From Pseudomonas sp. CC6-YY-74 (GTDB lineage: Bacteria > Pseudomonadota > Gammaproteobacteria > Pseudomonadales > Pseudomonadaceae): 64,000 nt of DNA. The notes beneath the pieces were generated by a model that ran no database searches, had not been told where the DNA came from, and saw nothing but the letters and a program-made list of their open reading frames with translations. Below are positions 10,819 through 20,890 of this stretch, piece by piece. The stretch is from assembly GCF_002025205.1 (NCBI RefSeq), contig NZ_CP019947.1:4607501-4671500 (forward strand). Direction: 5' to 3'. Within the stretch, counting starts at the first letter, position 1. Each line of letters starts with the position of its first letter. A program made the translations under genes and the position numbers.

Positions 10819-11184
10819 ATGGCTCTGACCAACGAAGACATCATCACCGCCGTATCCGACATGTCCGTGATGCAGGTTGTTGAACTGATCAAGGCAATGG
10901 AAGAGAAGTTCGGTGTTACTGCCGCTGCTGCTTCTGGCCCGGCTGCTGCCGTTGCCGCTGTAGCTGAAGAGCAAACCGAGTTCAACGTTGTGCTGCTGGA
11001 ATGTGGCGAGAAGAAAGTAAACGTGATCAAGGCTGTTCGTGAACTGACCGGTCTGGGTCTGAAAGAAGCCAAGGCCGTAGTTGATGGCGCTCCTGGCGTT
11101 GTCAAAGAAGGCGTTTCGAAGGACGAAGCTGCAGCTGCAGTCAAAGTCCTGGAAGAAGCTGGCGCTAAAGTCGAGCTCAAGTAA
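10819..11184 (+). CDS. rplL: 50S ribosomal protein L7/L12
   Basis: 121-aa stalk protein that recruits translation GTPases. It has the N-terminal dimerisation domain, an alanine-rich hinge (about 36-54) and the C-terminal factor-binding domain (KVNVIKAVRELTGLGLKEAK). Present in several copies per ribosome, so it must be made in excess over L10; the 81-bp gap after rplJ and the hairpin after rplL fit separate tuning. Confidence 0.97.
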   Translation: MALTNEDIITAVSDMSVMQVVELIKAMEEKFGVTAAAASGPAAAVAAVAEEQTEFNVVLLECGEKKVNVIKAVRELTGLGLKEAKAVVDGAPGVVKEGVSKDEAAAAVKVLEEAGAKVELK

Positions 11185-11230
11185 GCGACGACCTTGCGTC
11201 TACAGCCTGAGCGACTCGCGTAAGGCTGAT

Positions 11231-11260
11231 GGCTGGTGGCTTTTGCCACCGGCCTTTTTC
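11231..11260 (+). terminator. Attenuator between rplL and rpoB
   Basis: Perfect 10-bp stem (GGCTGGTGGC / GCCACCGGCC including one G-U pair) with a TTTT loop, then TTTTTC. By analogy with E. coli, partial termination here reduces rpoBC transcription relative to ribosomal protein genes. Confidence 0.85.
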
Positions 11261-11404
11261 CGTTGTAGGTCGGCTATTCACTGGTCGGCCCTCAATGGGA
11301 ACAACCCACCCTGAGCGGTGGCGCAAACCAAAGGGTTTGCAAGAGTTTCTGGCTGCTCCCGTCGGAGAGGCCAAATAAGCAGGTGACCAAGCTGGGGAAC
11401 GCTG

Positions 11405-14400
11405 ATGGCTTACTCATATACTGAGAAAAAACGTATCCGCAAGGACTTTAGCAAGTTGCCGGATGTCATGGATGTGCCTTATCTCCTGGCCATCCAGCTG
11501 GATTCGTATCGCGAATTCCTGCAGGCGGGAGCGACCAAGGACCAGTTTCGTGACATCGGCCTGCATGCGGCCTTCAAGTCCGTTTTCCCGATCATCAGCT
11601 ACTCCGGCAACGCGGCCCTGGAGTATGTTGGTTATCGCTTGGGCGATCCGGCATTTGACGTAAAAGAATGCGTGTTGCGCGGCGTCACATTCGCTGTGCC
11701 GTTACGGGTAAAAGTGCGCCTGATCATTTTCGACAAAGAATCGTCGAACAAAGCGATCAAAGACATTAAAGAGCAAGAAGTCTACATGGGGGAAATCCCC
11801 CTGATGACCGAGAACGGTACCTTCGTTATCAACGGTACCGAGCGCGTCATCGTCTCCCAGTTGCATCGCTCCCCAGGCGTGTTCTTCGATCACGATCGTG
11901 GCAAGACCCACAGCTCGGGCAAGCTGCTGTACTCGGCGCGGATCATTCCTTACCGTGGGTCCTGGCTGGACTTCGAGTTCGACCCGAAGGACGCCGTATT
12001 CGTACGTATCGACCGTCGCCGCAAATTGCCGGCTTCGGTGCTGCTGCGTGCGCTGGGTTACAGCACTGAAGAAGTGCTCGACGCCTTCTATGCGACCAAC
12101 GTATTCCACGTGAAGGGCGAGACCCTCAACCTGGAACTGGTACCGCATCGTCTGCGTGGTGAAATCGCCGTTCTCGACATCAAGGACGAGAAGGGCAAAA
12201 TCATCGTTGAGCAGGGCCGTCGGATTACCGCACGGCATATCAATCAGTTGGACAAGGCTGGCACCAAAGAGCTGGAAGTGCCGATCGATTACCTGATTGG
12301 GCGCACGAGTGCCAAGGCCATCGTCCATCCGGCGACTGGCGAAATCATCGCTGAGTGCAATACCGAGCTGAACGTTGAGATCCTGGCCAAGGTGGTCAAG
12401 GCTCAAGTTGTGCGGATCGAAACGCTGTACACCAACGATATCGATTGCGGTCCGTTTATCTCCGACACCCTGAAGATCGACAGCACTACCAATCAGTTGG
12501 AAGCGCTGGTCGAGATTTACCGCATGATGCGTCCTGGCGAGCCGCCAACCAAGGATGCCGCCGAGACGCTGTTCAACAACCTGTTCTTCAGTCCTGAGCG
12601 TTACGACCTGTCTGCAGTCGGTCGGATGAAGTTCAACCGTCGTATCGGGCGTACCGAAATCGAAGGTTCGGGTGTGTTGTGCAAGGAAGACATCGTCGCG
12701 GTTCTCAAGACCCTGGTCGATATCCGTAACGGCAAGGGCATCGTCGACGACATCGACCACCTGGGTAACCGCCGCGTTCGTTGCGTCGGCGAGATGGCCG
12801 AGAACCAGTTCCGCGTGGGCCTGGTACGTGTCGAGCGCGCGGTTAAAGAGCGCCTGTCGATGGCCGAAAGCGAAGGCCTGATGCCGCAGGACCTGATCAA
12901 CGCCAAGCCGGTTGCGGCGGCGGTGAAAGAGTTCTTCGGTTCCAGCCAGCTTTCGCAGTTCATGGACCAAAACAACCCGCTCTCCGAGATCACCCACAAG
13001 CGCCGTGTTTCGGCTCTTGGCCCGGGCGGTCTGACCCGTGAGCGTGCTGGCTTCGAAGTCCGTGACGTACACCCGACCCATTACGGCCGTGTGTGCCCGA
13101 TCGAAACGCCGGAAGGTCCGAACATCGGTCTGATCAACTCCCTGGCGGCCTATGCGCGCACCAACCAGTACGGCTTCCTCGAGAGCCCGTACCGTGTGGT
13201 GAACGACACCCTGGTGACTAACGAAATCGTCTTCCTCTCGGCGATCGAAGAGGCCGATCACGTAATCGCCCAGGCTTCGGCCACGATGAACGACAAAGGT
13301 CAGCTGGTTGATGAGTTGGTGGCTGTGCGTCACCTCAACGAATTCACCGTTAAAGCGCCTGAAGACGTCACCCTGATGGACGTTTCGCCGAAGCAGGTAG
13401 TTTCGGTTGCCGCCTCGTTGATTCCGTTCCTCGAGCACGACGACGCCAACCGTGCGTTGATGGGTTCGAACATGCAGCGTCAGGCCGTGCCGACTCTGCG
13501 TTGCGACAAGCCGCTGGTCGGTACCGGTATGGAGCGCAACGTAGCGCGTGACTCCGGCGTTTGCGTAGTGGCGCGCCGCGGTGGTGTGATCGACTCGGTC
13601 GACGCCAGCCGTATCGTGGTTCGGGTCAACAATGACGAAGTCGAAACTGGCGAAGCCGGTGTCGACATCTATAACCTGACCAAATACACCCGCTCCAACC
13701 AAAATACCTGCATCAATCAGCGTCCGCTGGTGAGCAAGGGTGATCAGGTCGAGCGCAGCGACATCCTGGCCGACGGTCCGTCCACCGATATGGGTGAACT
13801 GGCGCTGGGTCAGAACATGCGCGTCGCGTTCATGCCGTGGAACGGCTACAACTTCGAAGACTCCATCCTCCTCTCGGAGCGTGTGGTCCAGGAAGACCGC
13901 TTCACTACGATCCACATTCAGGAACTGACCTGTGTGGCGCGTGACACCAAGCTCGGGCCGGAGGAGATCAGCTCCGACATCCCGAACGTCGGTGAGGCTG
14001 CCCTGAACAAGCTGGACGAAGCCGGTATCGTTTACGTAGGTGCCGAAGTGGGCGCCGGCGACATTCTGGTCGGCAAGGTCACCCCGAAAGGCGAGACCCA
14101 GCTGACGCCGGAAGAGAAGCTGTTGCGTGCAATCTTCGGTGAGAAGGCCTCCGATGTTAAGGACACCTCCCTGCGTGTGCCGACTGGTACCAAAGGCACC
14201 GTTATCGACGTCCAGGTCTTCACTCGTGACGGCGTAGAGCGTGATGCTCGTGCGCTGTCCATCGAGAAAAGCCAGCTCGACGAGATCCGCAAGGACTTGA
14301 ACGAAGAGTTCCGCATCGTTGAGGGCGCGACTTTTGAGCGTCTGCGTGCAGCCTTGGTCGGCAAGAAGGCCGAAGGCGGCGCTGGCCTGAAGAAGGGCAC

Positions 14401-15478
14401 GGAGATCACCGACGAGTTCCTCGACGGCCTCGAACATGGTCAGTGGTTCAAGCTGCGCATGGCAGAAGACGCGCTGAACGAGCAGTTGGAAAAGGCCCAG
14501 GCCTACATCTCCGATCGCCGTCAGTTGCTCGACGACAAGTTCGAAGACAAGAAGCGCAAACTGCAACAGGGCGATGACCTGGCGCCGGGCGTGCTGAAGA
14601 TCGTCAAGGTTTACCTGGCAATCCGTCGTCGCATCCAGCCGGGCGACAAGATGGCTGGTCGTCACGGTAACAAGGGTGTGGTCTCGGTAATCATGCCGGT
14701 CGAAGACATGCCGCACGACGTGCATGGCACGCCAGTCGACATCGTTCTCAACCCGTTGGGCGTACCGTCGCGGATGAACGTCGGGCAGATCCTTGAAACC
14801 CACCTGGGCCTTGCGGCCAAAGGGCTGGGCGAGAAGATCAACCGCATGCTTGAAGAGCAGCGCAAGGTCTCCGAGCTGCGCAAGTTCATGCAGCAGATCT
14901 ACAACGAGATCGGCGGCCGTCAGGAAAACCTGGATGAACTGAGCGATCAGGAAATCCTCAACCTGGCGAAGAACCTGCGCGGCGGCGTGCCTATGGCCAC
15001 CCCGGTGTTCGACGGTGCCAAGGAAAGCGAAATCAAGGCCATGCTCAAACTGGCAGATTTGCCGGAGAGCGGTCAGATGCGCCTGATCGACGGTCGGACG
15101 GGTAACCAGTTCGAGCGTCCGACTACCGTTGGCTACATGTACATGTTGAAACTGAACCACCTGGTGGACGACAAGATGCATGCGCGTTCCACGGGTTCCT
15201 ACAGCCTGGTTACCCAGCAGCCGCTGGGTGGTAAGGCGCAGTTCGGTGGTCAGCGCTTTGGTGAGATGGAGGTCTGGGCACTGGAAGCCTATGGCGCCGC
15301 CTACACCCTGCAGGAAATGCTGACCGTTAAGTCGGATGACGTGAACGGCCGTACCAAGATGTACAAAAACATCGTGGACGGTGATCACCGTATGGAGCCG
15401 GGCATGCCCGAGTCCTTCAACGTACTGATCAAAGAGATCCGTTCACTCGGTATCGACATCGATCTGGAAACCGAATAA
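11405..15478 (+). CDS. rpoB: RNA polymerase beta subunit
   Basis: 1357-aa catalytic subunit of RNA polymerase and target of rifampicin. The rifampicin region (about 510-545, GSSQLSQFMDQNNPLSEITH then KRRVSALGPGG) shows wild-type residues at the commonly mutated positions. The C-terminus (GGQRFGEMEVWALEAYGAA...) is complete. It lies 220 bp after rplL with the attenuator between, and is followed 64 bp later by rpoC. Confidence 0.98.
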   Translation: MAYSYTEKKRIRKDFSKLPDVMDVPYLLAIQLDSYREFLQAGATKDQFRDIGLHAAFKSVFPIISYSGNAALEYVGYRLGDPAFDVKECVLRGVTFAVPLRVKVRLIIFDKESSNKAIKDIKEQEVYMGEIPLMTENGTFVINGTERVIVSQLHRSPGVFFDHDRGKTHSSGKLLYSARIIPYRGSWLDFEFDPKDAVFVRIDRRRKLPASVLLRALGYSTEEVLDAFYATNVFHVKGETLNLELVPHRLRGEIAVLDIKDEKGKIIVEQGRRITARHINQLDKAGTKELEVPIDYLIGRTSAKAIVHPATGEIIAECNTELNVEILAKVVKAQVVRIETLYTNDIDCGPFISDTLKIDSTTNQLEALVEIYRMMRPGEPPTKDAAETLFNNLFFSPERYDLSAVGRMKFNRRIGRTEIEGSGVLCKEDIVAVLKTLVDIRNGKGIVDDIDHLGNRRVRCVGEMAENQFRVGLVRVERAVKERLSMAESEGLMPQDLINAKPVAAAVKEFFGSSQLSQFMDQNNPLSEITHKRRVSALGPGGLTRERAGFEVRDVHPTHYGRVCPIETPEGPNIGLINSLAAYARTNQYGFLESPYRVVNDTLVTNEIVFLSAIEEADHVIAQASATMNDKGQLVDELVAVRHLNEFTVKAPEDVTLMDVSPKQVVSVAASLIPFLEHDDANRALMGSNMQRQAVPTLRCDKPLVGTGMERNVARDSGVCVVARRGGVIDSVDASRIVVRVNNDEVETGEAGVDIYNLTKYTRSNQNTCINQRPLVSKGDQVERSDILADGPSTDMGELALGQNMRVAFMPWNGYNFEDSILLSERVVQEDRFTTIHIQELTCVARDTKLGPEEISSDIPNVGEAALNKLDEAGIVYVGAEVGAGDILVGKVTPKGETQLTPEEKLLRAIFGEKASDVKDTSLRVPTGTKGTVIDVQVFTRDGVERDARALSIEKSQLDEIRKDLNEEFRIVEGATFERLRAALVGKKAEGGAGLKKGTEITDEFLDGLEHGQWFKLRMAEDALNEQLEKAQAYISDRRQLLDDKFEDKKRKLQQGDDLAPGVLKIVKVYLAIRRRIQPGDKMAGRHGNKGVVSVIMPVEDMPHDVHGTPVDIVLNPLGVPSRMNVGQILETHLGLAAKGLGEKINRMLEEQRKVSELRKFMQQIYNEIGGRQENLDELSDQEILNLAKNLRGGVPMATPVFDGAKESEIKAMLKLADLPESGQMRLIDGRTGNQFERPTTVGYMYMLKLNHLVDDKMHARSTGSYSLVTQQPLGGKAQFGGQRFGEMEVWALEAYGAAYTLQEMLTVKSDDVNGRTKMYKNIVDGDHRMEPGMPESFNVLIKEIRSLGIDIDLETE

Positions 15479-15542
15479 CACGTGACGCGAATCGAGAGCG
15501 GGGCTGCACTGCCCGCTCTCTGCTCCGCCAGGAGGAAAGGCC

Positions 15543-18500
15543 TTGAAAGACCTACTGAATTTGCTGAAAAACCAGGGTCAAGTCGAAGAGTTCGACGCCA
15601 TCCGTATCGGATTGGCTTCGCCTGAGATGATCCGTTCGTGGTCGTTCGGTGAAGTTAAAAAGCCGGAAACCATCAACTACCGTACGTTCAAGCCTGAGCG
15701 TGATGGCCTGTTCTGCGCCAAGATCTTTGGCCCAGTAAAGGATTACGAGTGCCTGTGCGGTAAGTACAAGCGCTTGAAGCATCGCGGCGTGATCTGCGAG
15801 AAGTGCGGCGTTGAGGTGGCCCTGGCCAAGGTTCGACGTGAGCGCATGGCGCACATCGAACTGGCTTCGCCGGTTGCCCACATCTGGTTCCTCAAGTCAC
15901 TGCCGAGCCGTATCGGCTTGCTGATGGACATGACCCTGCGTGATATCGAACGCGTTCTCTATTTCGAGAGCTATGTCGTTATCGATCCGGGCATGACCAC
16001 CCTTGAGAAAGGCCAGCTGCTGAACGATGAGCAGTACTTCGAAGCTCTCGAAGAGTTCGGTGACGACTTCGACGCCCGCATGGGTGCCGAGGCCGTTCGC
16101 GAGCTGCTGCACGCCATTGACCTGGAGTTCGAGATTGGCCGTCTGCGCGAAGAAATTCCGCAAACCAACTCGGAAACCAAGATCAAGAAGTTGTCCAAGC
16201 GTCTGAAGCTGATGGAAGCCTTCCTCGGCTCGGGCAACCTGCCTGAGTGGATGGTGTTGACCGTTCTGCCGGTTCTGCCGCCAGATCTGCGTCCGCTGGT
16301 TCCGCTCGACGGTGGCCGCTTCGCGACCTCGGATCTTAACGATCTGTATCGCCGCGTGATCAACCGTAACAACCGCCTGAAGCGCCTGCTCGATCTGTCC
16401 GCGCCGGACATCATCGTGCGCAACGAAAAGCGCATGCTCCAGGAGGCGGTCGACGCCCTGCTCGATAACGGTCGTCGCGGTCGTGCTATCACTGGCTCGA
16501 ACAAGCGTCCGTTGAAATCCTTGGCTGACATGATCAAGGGTAAGCAAGGTCGCTTCCGGCAGAACCTGCTCGGTAAGCGCGTGGACTACTCCGGTCGTTC
16601 GGTAATTACCGTGGGCCCGACTCTGCGTCTGCATCAGTGCGGTCTGCCGAAGAAGATGGCGCTCGAGCTGTTCAAGCCGTTTATCTTCGGCAAGCTGGAA
16701 ATGCGTGGTCTCGCGACCACCATCAAGGCCGCGAAGAAGATGGTCGAGCGCGAGTTGCCGGAAGTCTGGGACGTACTCGCTGAAGTGATTCGCGAGCACC
16801 CGGTACTGCTCAACCGTGCGCCGACCCTTCACCGCCTCGGCATTCAGGCGTTTGAGCCGGTTCTGATCGAAGGTAAAGCGATTCAGCTGCACCCGCTGGT
16901 CTGCGCCGCGTACAACGCCGACTTCGACGGTGACCAGATGGCCGTGCACGTACCGCTGACGCTGGAAGCCCAGCTGGAAGCGCGTGCGCTGATGATGTCG
17001 ACCAACAACATCCTGTCGCCAGCCAACGGTGAGCCAATCATCGTGCCGTCGCAGGACGTGGTCTTGGGTCTGTATTACATGACCCGTGAAGCGATCAACG
17101 CCAAAGGTGAGGGTCGCGTATTCGCCGACCTGCAGGAAGTCGACCGAGTGTTCCGTGGTGGCGAAGCTTCGTTGCATGCCAAGGTCAAGGTGCGCATCAA
17201 CGAAGTCATCAAGGATCGTGATGGCACCATCACCAAGAACACCCGTATCGTCGACACCACTGTCGGCCGTGCGCTGCTGTTCCAGATCGTTCCGGATGGC
17301 CTGTCCTACGACGTGGTCAACCAGTCGATGAAGAAGAAGGCGATCTCCAAGCTGATCAACCAGTGCTACCGCACAGTTGGCTTGAAAGACACCGTGATCT
17401 TCGCTGATCAGCTGATGTACACCGGTTTCGCCTATTCGACCATCTCCGGTGTATCGATCGGTGTGAACGACTTCGTCATCCCGGATGAGAAGGCGCAGAT
17501 CATTGACGCCGCCACCGAGGAAGTCAAAGAGATCGAATCGCAGTACGCCTCCGGCCTGGTTACCCAGGGCGAGAAGTACAACAAGGTGATCGACCTCTGG
17601 TCCAAGGCCAACGACGAAGTGTCCAAGGCGATGATGGCCAACCTCTCGAAAGAGAAGGTCATCGACCGTCATGGTAATGAAGTCGAGCAGGAGTCCTTCA
17701 ACTCCATGTACATGATGGCCGACTCCGGCGCGCGGGGTTCTGCTGCGCAGATCCGTCAGCTCGCCGGTATGCGCGGTCTGATGGCCAAGCCGGATGGCTC
17801 GATCATCGAAACGCCGATCACCGCGAACTTCCGCGAAGGTCTCAGCGTTCTGCAGTACTTCATCTCCACTCACGGTGCGCGTAAGGGTCTTGCGGATACC
17901 GCATTGAAGACGGCGAACTCCGGTTACCTGACCCGTCGTCTGGTCGACGTGGCCCAGGATCTCGTGGTTACCGCGATCGATTGTGGTACTGAGCATGGTT
18001 TGCTCATGACCCCGCACATCGAAGGCGGTGACGTGGTTGAGCCGTTGGGTGAGCGCGTACTGGGCCGAGTCATTGCCCATGACGTGTTCAAACCGGGCAG
18101 CGACGAGCTGCTGGTCCCTGGTGGCACTCTGGTCGACGAGGAGTGGGTCGAGTTCATCGAGCTGAACAGCATCGATGAAGTGATCGTGCGTTCGCCGATT
18201 ACCTGTGAAACTCGCTACGGTATCTGCGCCAAGTGCTACGGTCGCGACCTGGCTCGTGGTCACCAGATCAACATCGGTGAAGCGGTCGGCGTTATCGCTG
18301 CGCAGTCGATCGGTGAGCCGGGTACCCAGCTGACCATGCGTACGTTCCACATTGGTGGTGCGGCCAGCCGGACTTCCGCTGCTGATAGCGTGCAAGTGAA
18401 GAACGGCGGCATGGTACGTCTGCACAACCTTAAGCACGTTGAGCGTCTGGACGGCAACCTGGTAGCCGTGTCGCGGTCCGGCGAGCTGGCGATTGCCGAC

Positions 18501-19742
18501 GAGTTCGGTCGTGAGCGGGAGCGTTACAAGCTGCCTTACGGTGCAGTTATTTCGGTGAAGGAGGGTGACAAGGTCGCCGCTGGCGCCATCGTCGCCAAGT
18601 GGGATCCGCACACCCACCCGATCGTTACCGAAATGAAAGGTACCGTGACCTACGTCGGCATGGAGGAAGGCATCACCATCAAGCGCCAGACCGACGAATT
18701 GACCGGTCTGACCAACATCGAAGTGCTGGATCCGAAGGATCGCCCAGCCGCCGGCAAGGACATCCGTCCAGCCGTGAAGATGGTGGGTGTCGATGGCAAG
18801 GATCTGCTGCTGCCGGGTACCGACGTACCGGCTCAGTACTTCCTGCCGGCTAACGCCTTGGTGGGTGTAGCCAACGGTGTCCAGGTCGGTGTGGGTGATG
18901 TTATCGCCCGCATCCCCCAGGAAACCTCGAAGACCCGGGACATTACCGGTGGTCTGCCGCGCGTCGCCGACTTGTTCGAAGCGCGTCGTCCGAAAGAAGC
19001 TTCGATTCTGGCTGAGATCAGCGGCACCATCGCCTTCGGTAAAGAGACCAAGGGCAAGCGCCGTCTGGTCATTACGCCGAACGATGGCAGCGATCCGTAC
19101 GAGGAGCTGATTCCGAAGTGGCGTCACCTCAACGTGTTCGAGGGTGAGCAGGTCAACAAGGGTGAAGTCATCTCCGACGGTCCGAGTGATCCGCACGACA
19201 TCTTGCGTCTGCTGGGTGTCAGCGCCCTCGCCAAGTACATCGTCAACGAGATTCAGGACGTTTACCGCCTGCAGGGTGTGAAGATCAACGACAAGCACAT
19301 CGAGACCATCCTGCGCCAGATGCTGCGCAAGGTCGAAGTGGCCGAGTCGGGTGATTCCACCTTCATCAAGGGTGATCAAATGGAGCTGACCGCGGTACTA
19401 GGTGAAAACGAGCGTCTGGCAGCAGGCGACAAGTTCATTGCCAAGTACAACCGCGTGCTGCTGGGTATCACCAAGGCTTCGTTGTCGACCGAATCGTTCA
19501 TTTCGGCGGCATCGTTCCAGGAGACAACCCGTGTGCTCACCGAGGCGGCAGTTACCGGCAAGCGCGACTTCTTGCGCGGCCTGAAAGAGAACGTGGTCGT
19601 GGGTCGTCTGATCCCGGCCGGTACCGGTCTGGCCTATCATGCTGAGCGCAAGCGCAAGCGTGAAGCCGACAAGCCGGTACGTGTCAGCGCCAGTGAAGTG
19701 GAAGCCGCACTGACCGAAGCGCTGAACTCCAGCGGTAGTTGA
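15543..19742 (+). CDS. rpoC: RNA polymerase beta' subunit
   Basis: 1399-aa subunit carrying the active-site magnesium: NADFDGD lies at about 456-462. The N-terminal zinc-binding cysteines (CLCGKYK...CEKCGV, about 70-90) and a second cysteine cluster (CETRYGICAKCYG, about 888-900) are present. The start is a TTG at 15543, 5-6 bases after AGGAGG; no nearby ATG keeps the conserved KDLLNLLKNQ start. The same non-ATG start is expected in other pseudomonads. Confidence 0.98.
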   Translation: MKDLLNLLKNQGQVEEFDAIRIGLASPEMIRSWSFGEVKKPETINYRTFKPERDGLFCAKIFGPVKDYECLCGKYKRLKHRGVICEKCGVEVALAKVRRERMAHIELASPVAHIWFLKSLPSRIGLLMDMTLRDIERVLYFESYVVIDPGMTTLEKGQLLNDEQYFEALEEFGDDFDARMGAEAVRELLHAIDLEFEIGRLREEIPQTNSETKIKKLSKRLKLMEAFLGSGNLPEWMVLTVLPVLPPDLRPLVPLDGGRFATSDLNDLYRRVINRNNRLKRLLDLSAPDIIVRNEKRMLQEAVDALLDNGRRGRAITGSNKRPLKSLADMIKGKQGRFRQNLLGKRVDYSGRSVITVGPTLRLHQCGLPKKMALELFKPFIFGKLEMRGLATTIKAAKKMVERELPEVWDVLAEVIREHPVLLNRAPTLHRLGIQAFEPVLIEGKAIQLHPLVCAAYNADFDGDQMAVHVPLTLEAQLEARALMMSTNNILSPANGEPIIVPSQDVVLGLYYMTREAINAKGEGRVFADLQEVDRVFRGGEASLHAKVKVRINEVIKDRDGTITKNTRIVDTTVGRALLFQIVPDGLSYDVVNQSMKKKAISKLINQCYRTVGLKDTVIFADQLMYTGFAYSTISGVSIGVNDFVIPDEKAQIIDAATEEVKEIESQYASGLVTQGEKYNKVIDLWSKANDEVSKAMMANLSKEKVIDRHGNEVEQESFNSMYMMADSGARGSAAQIRQLAGMRGLMAKPDGSIIETPITANFREGLSVLQYFISTHGARKGLADTALKTANSGYLTRRLVDVAQDLVVTAIDCGTEHGLLMTPHIEGGDVVEPLGERVLGRVIAHDVFKPGSDELLVPGGTLVDEEWVEFIELNSIDEVIVRSPITCETRYGICAKCYGRDLARGHQINIGEAVGVIAAQSIGEPGTQLTMRTFHIGGAASRTSAADSVQVKNGGMVRLHNLKHVERLDGNLVAVSRSGELAIADEFGRERERYKLPYGAVISVKEGDKVAAGAIVAKWDPHTHPIVTEMKGTVTYVGMEEGITIKRQTDELTGLTNIEVLDPKDRPAAGKDIRPAVKMVGVDGKDLLLPGTDVPAQYFLPANALVGVANGVQVGVGDVIARIPQETSKTRDITGGLPRVADLFEARRPKEASILAEISGTIAFGKETKGKRRLVITPNDGSDPYEELIPKWRHLNVFEGEQVNKGEVISDGPSDPHDILRLLGVSALAKYIVNEIQDVYRLQGVKINDKHIETILRQMLRKVEVAESGDSTFIKGDQMELTAVLGENERLAAGDKFIAKYNRVLLGITKASLSTESFISAASFQETTRVLTEAAVTGKRDFLRGLKENVVVGRLIPAGTGLAYHAERKRKREADKPVRVSASEVEAALTEALNSSGS

Positions 19743-19779
19743 GTGCATAGCCTCGTTGCTTCGGCAGCTGGGCTGTCGC

Positions 19780-19808
19780 TTGACGGGGCGCGCGAGTCTC
19801 ATTAGACT
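19780..19808 (+). promoter_or_regulatory. Promoter for the str group (rpsL-rpsG-fusA-tuf)
   Basis: -35 TTGACG (19780-19785), 17-bp spacer, -10 TAGACT (19803-19808). It lies between rpoC and a long perfect palindrome, so the palindrome would be at the very 5' end of the transcript. Confidence 0.6.
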
Positions 19809-19820
19809 CATGCACCCCTA

Positions 19821-19856
19821 AATTTGGCAGGGCACGTGCCCTGCCAAATTGCTTTT
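19821..19856 (+). terminator. Perfect 30-bp palindrome in the rpsL leader (terminator/attenuator)
   Basis: Bases 19821-19835 are the exact reverse complement of 19836-19850, followed by GCTTTTG. It can end rpoC transcripts. Because it also lies about 12 bp after the promoter at 19780-19808, it may act as an attenuator or 5' cap hairpin for rpsL mRNA. Leader structures before rpsL have been described in pseudomonads by comparative genomics. Confidence 0.75.
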
Positions 19857-19899
19857 GTTGAAAATAAATAGCGTCGAAAGACAACAGTGGAGCTAGTAG

Positions 19900-20271
19900 A
19901 TGGCAACTATCAACCAGCTGGTACGTCAGCCGCGTAAGCGTATCGTCGAGAAATCCGACGTGCCTGCGCTGCAGAATTGCCCGCAACGTCGTGGTGTATG
20001 CACTCGCGTGTATACCACTACGCCGAAAAAACCGAACTCGGCACTGCGTAAAGTCTGCCGTGTGCGTCTGACCAACGGTTTCGAGGTTTCCTCGTACATC
20101 GGCGGTGAAGGCCACAACCTGCAAGAGCACAGCGTGGTCCTGATCCGCGGCGGTCGTGTAAAAGACTTGCCGGGTGTTCGTTACCACACCGTACGCGGCT
20201 CCTTGGATACGTCCGGCGTCAAAGGCCGTAATCAGGGTCGTTCGAAATACGGTACCAAGCGTCCGAAGTAA
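19900..20271 (+). CDS. rpsL: 30S ribosomal protein S12
   Basis: 123-aa decoding-site protein. Lys43 ([13 protein letters not shown]) and Lys88 ([13 protein letters not shown]), the classical streptomycin-resistance positions, are wild type, as is Pro91. First gene of the str group; rpsG follows after 118 bp, the space where S7 represses its own translation in E. coli. Confidence 0.98.
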
Positions 20272-20389
20272 TCGGTGCTTGAGCTGAAATTGCAGTTTTC
20301 TATTTTTCTGAGTCGATAAGAGTAAGGTCGGGCGCCATCCTTGTGGGGCAGTCCCGAGCTAACCTGAAGACCGTTTGAGGGCTTATCAA

Positions 20390-20860
20390 ATGCCAAGACG
20401 TCGTGTAGCAGCCAAGCGCGAAGTGCTTGATGATCCAAAATATGGTAGCCAAATCCTGGCTAAGTTCATGAACCACGTGATGGAAAGCGGCAAGAAAGCC
20501 GTTGCCGAGCGTATCGTTTATGGCGCCTTGGAAAAGGTTAAAGAGCGAAAGAACACCGATCCCCTGGAAATCTTCGAGAAAGCTCTCGACGCCATCGCTC
20601 CGCTGGTCGAAGTGAAGTCGCGCCGTGTAGGTGGTGCTACTTACCAGGTTCCGGTCGAGGTTCGTCCGTCCCGTCGTAATGCTCTTGCCATGCGCTGGTT
20701 GGTAGATTTTGCCCGCCGTCGTGGCGAGAAATCCATGGCTCTGCGCTTAGCTGGCGAGCTGATGGATGCTGCCGAAGGCAAGGGTGCTGCAGTTAAGAAG
20801 CGTGAAGACGTGCACCGTATGGCTGAAGCCAACAAGGCCTTCTCGCACTACCGCTTCTAA
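20390..20860 (+). CDS. rpsG: 30S ribosomal protein S7
   Basis: 156-aa primary 16S 3'-domain binder and assembly initiator. MPRRRVAAKREVLDDPKYGS at the start is typical. The ATG at 20390 is chosen over an in-frame upstream codon at 20375. It ends 30 bp before fusA. Confidence 0.97.
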   Translation: MPRRRVAAKREVLDDPKYGSQILAKFMNHVMESGKKAVAERIVYGALEKVKERKNTDPLEIFEKALDAIAPLVEVKSRRVGGATYQVPVEVRPSRRNALAMRWLVDFARRRGEKSMALRLAGELMDAAEGKGAAVKKREDVHRMAEANKAFSHYRF

Positions 20861-20890
20861 TTTTTGCGCTTCTAAATTTGCGAGGGCTTT

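Noticed and set aside
12946..13050. Rifampicin- or streptomycin-resistance mutations in rpoB or rpsL
   Set aside because: Residues at the known resistance positions read as wild type.
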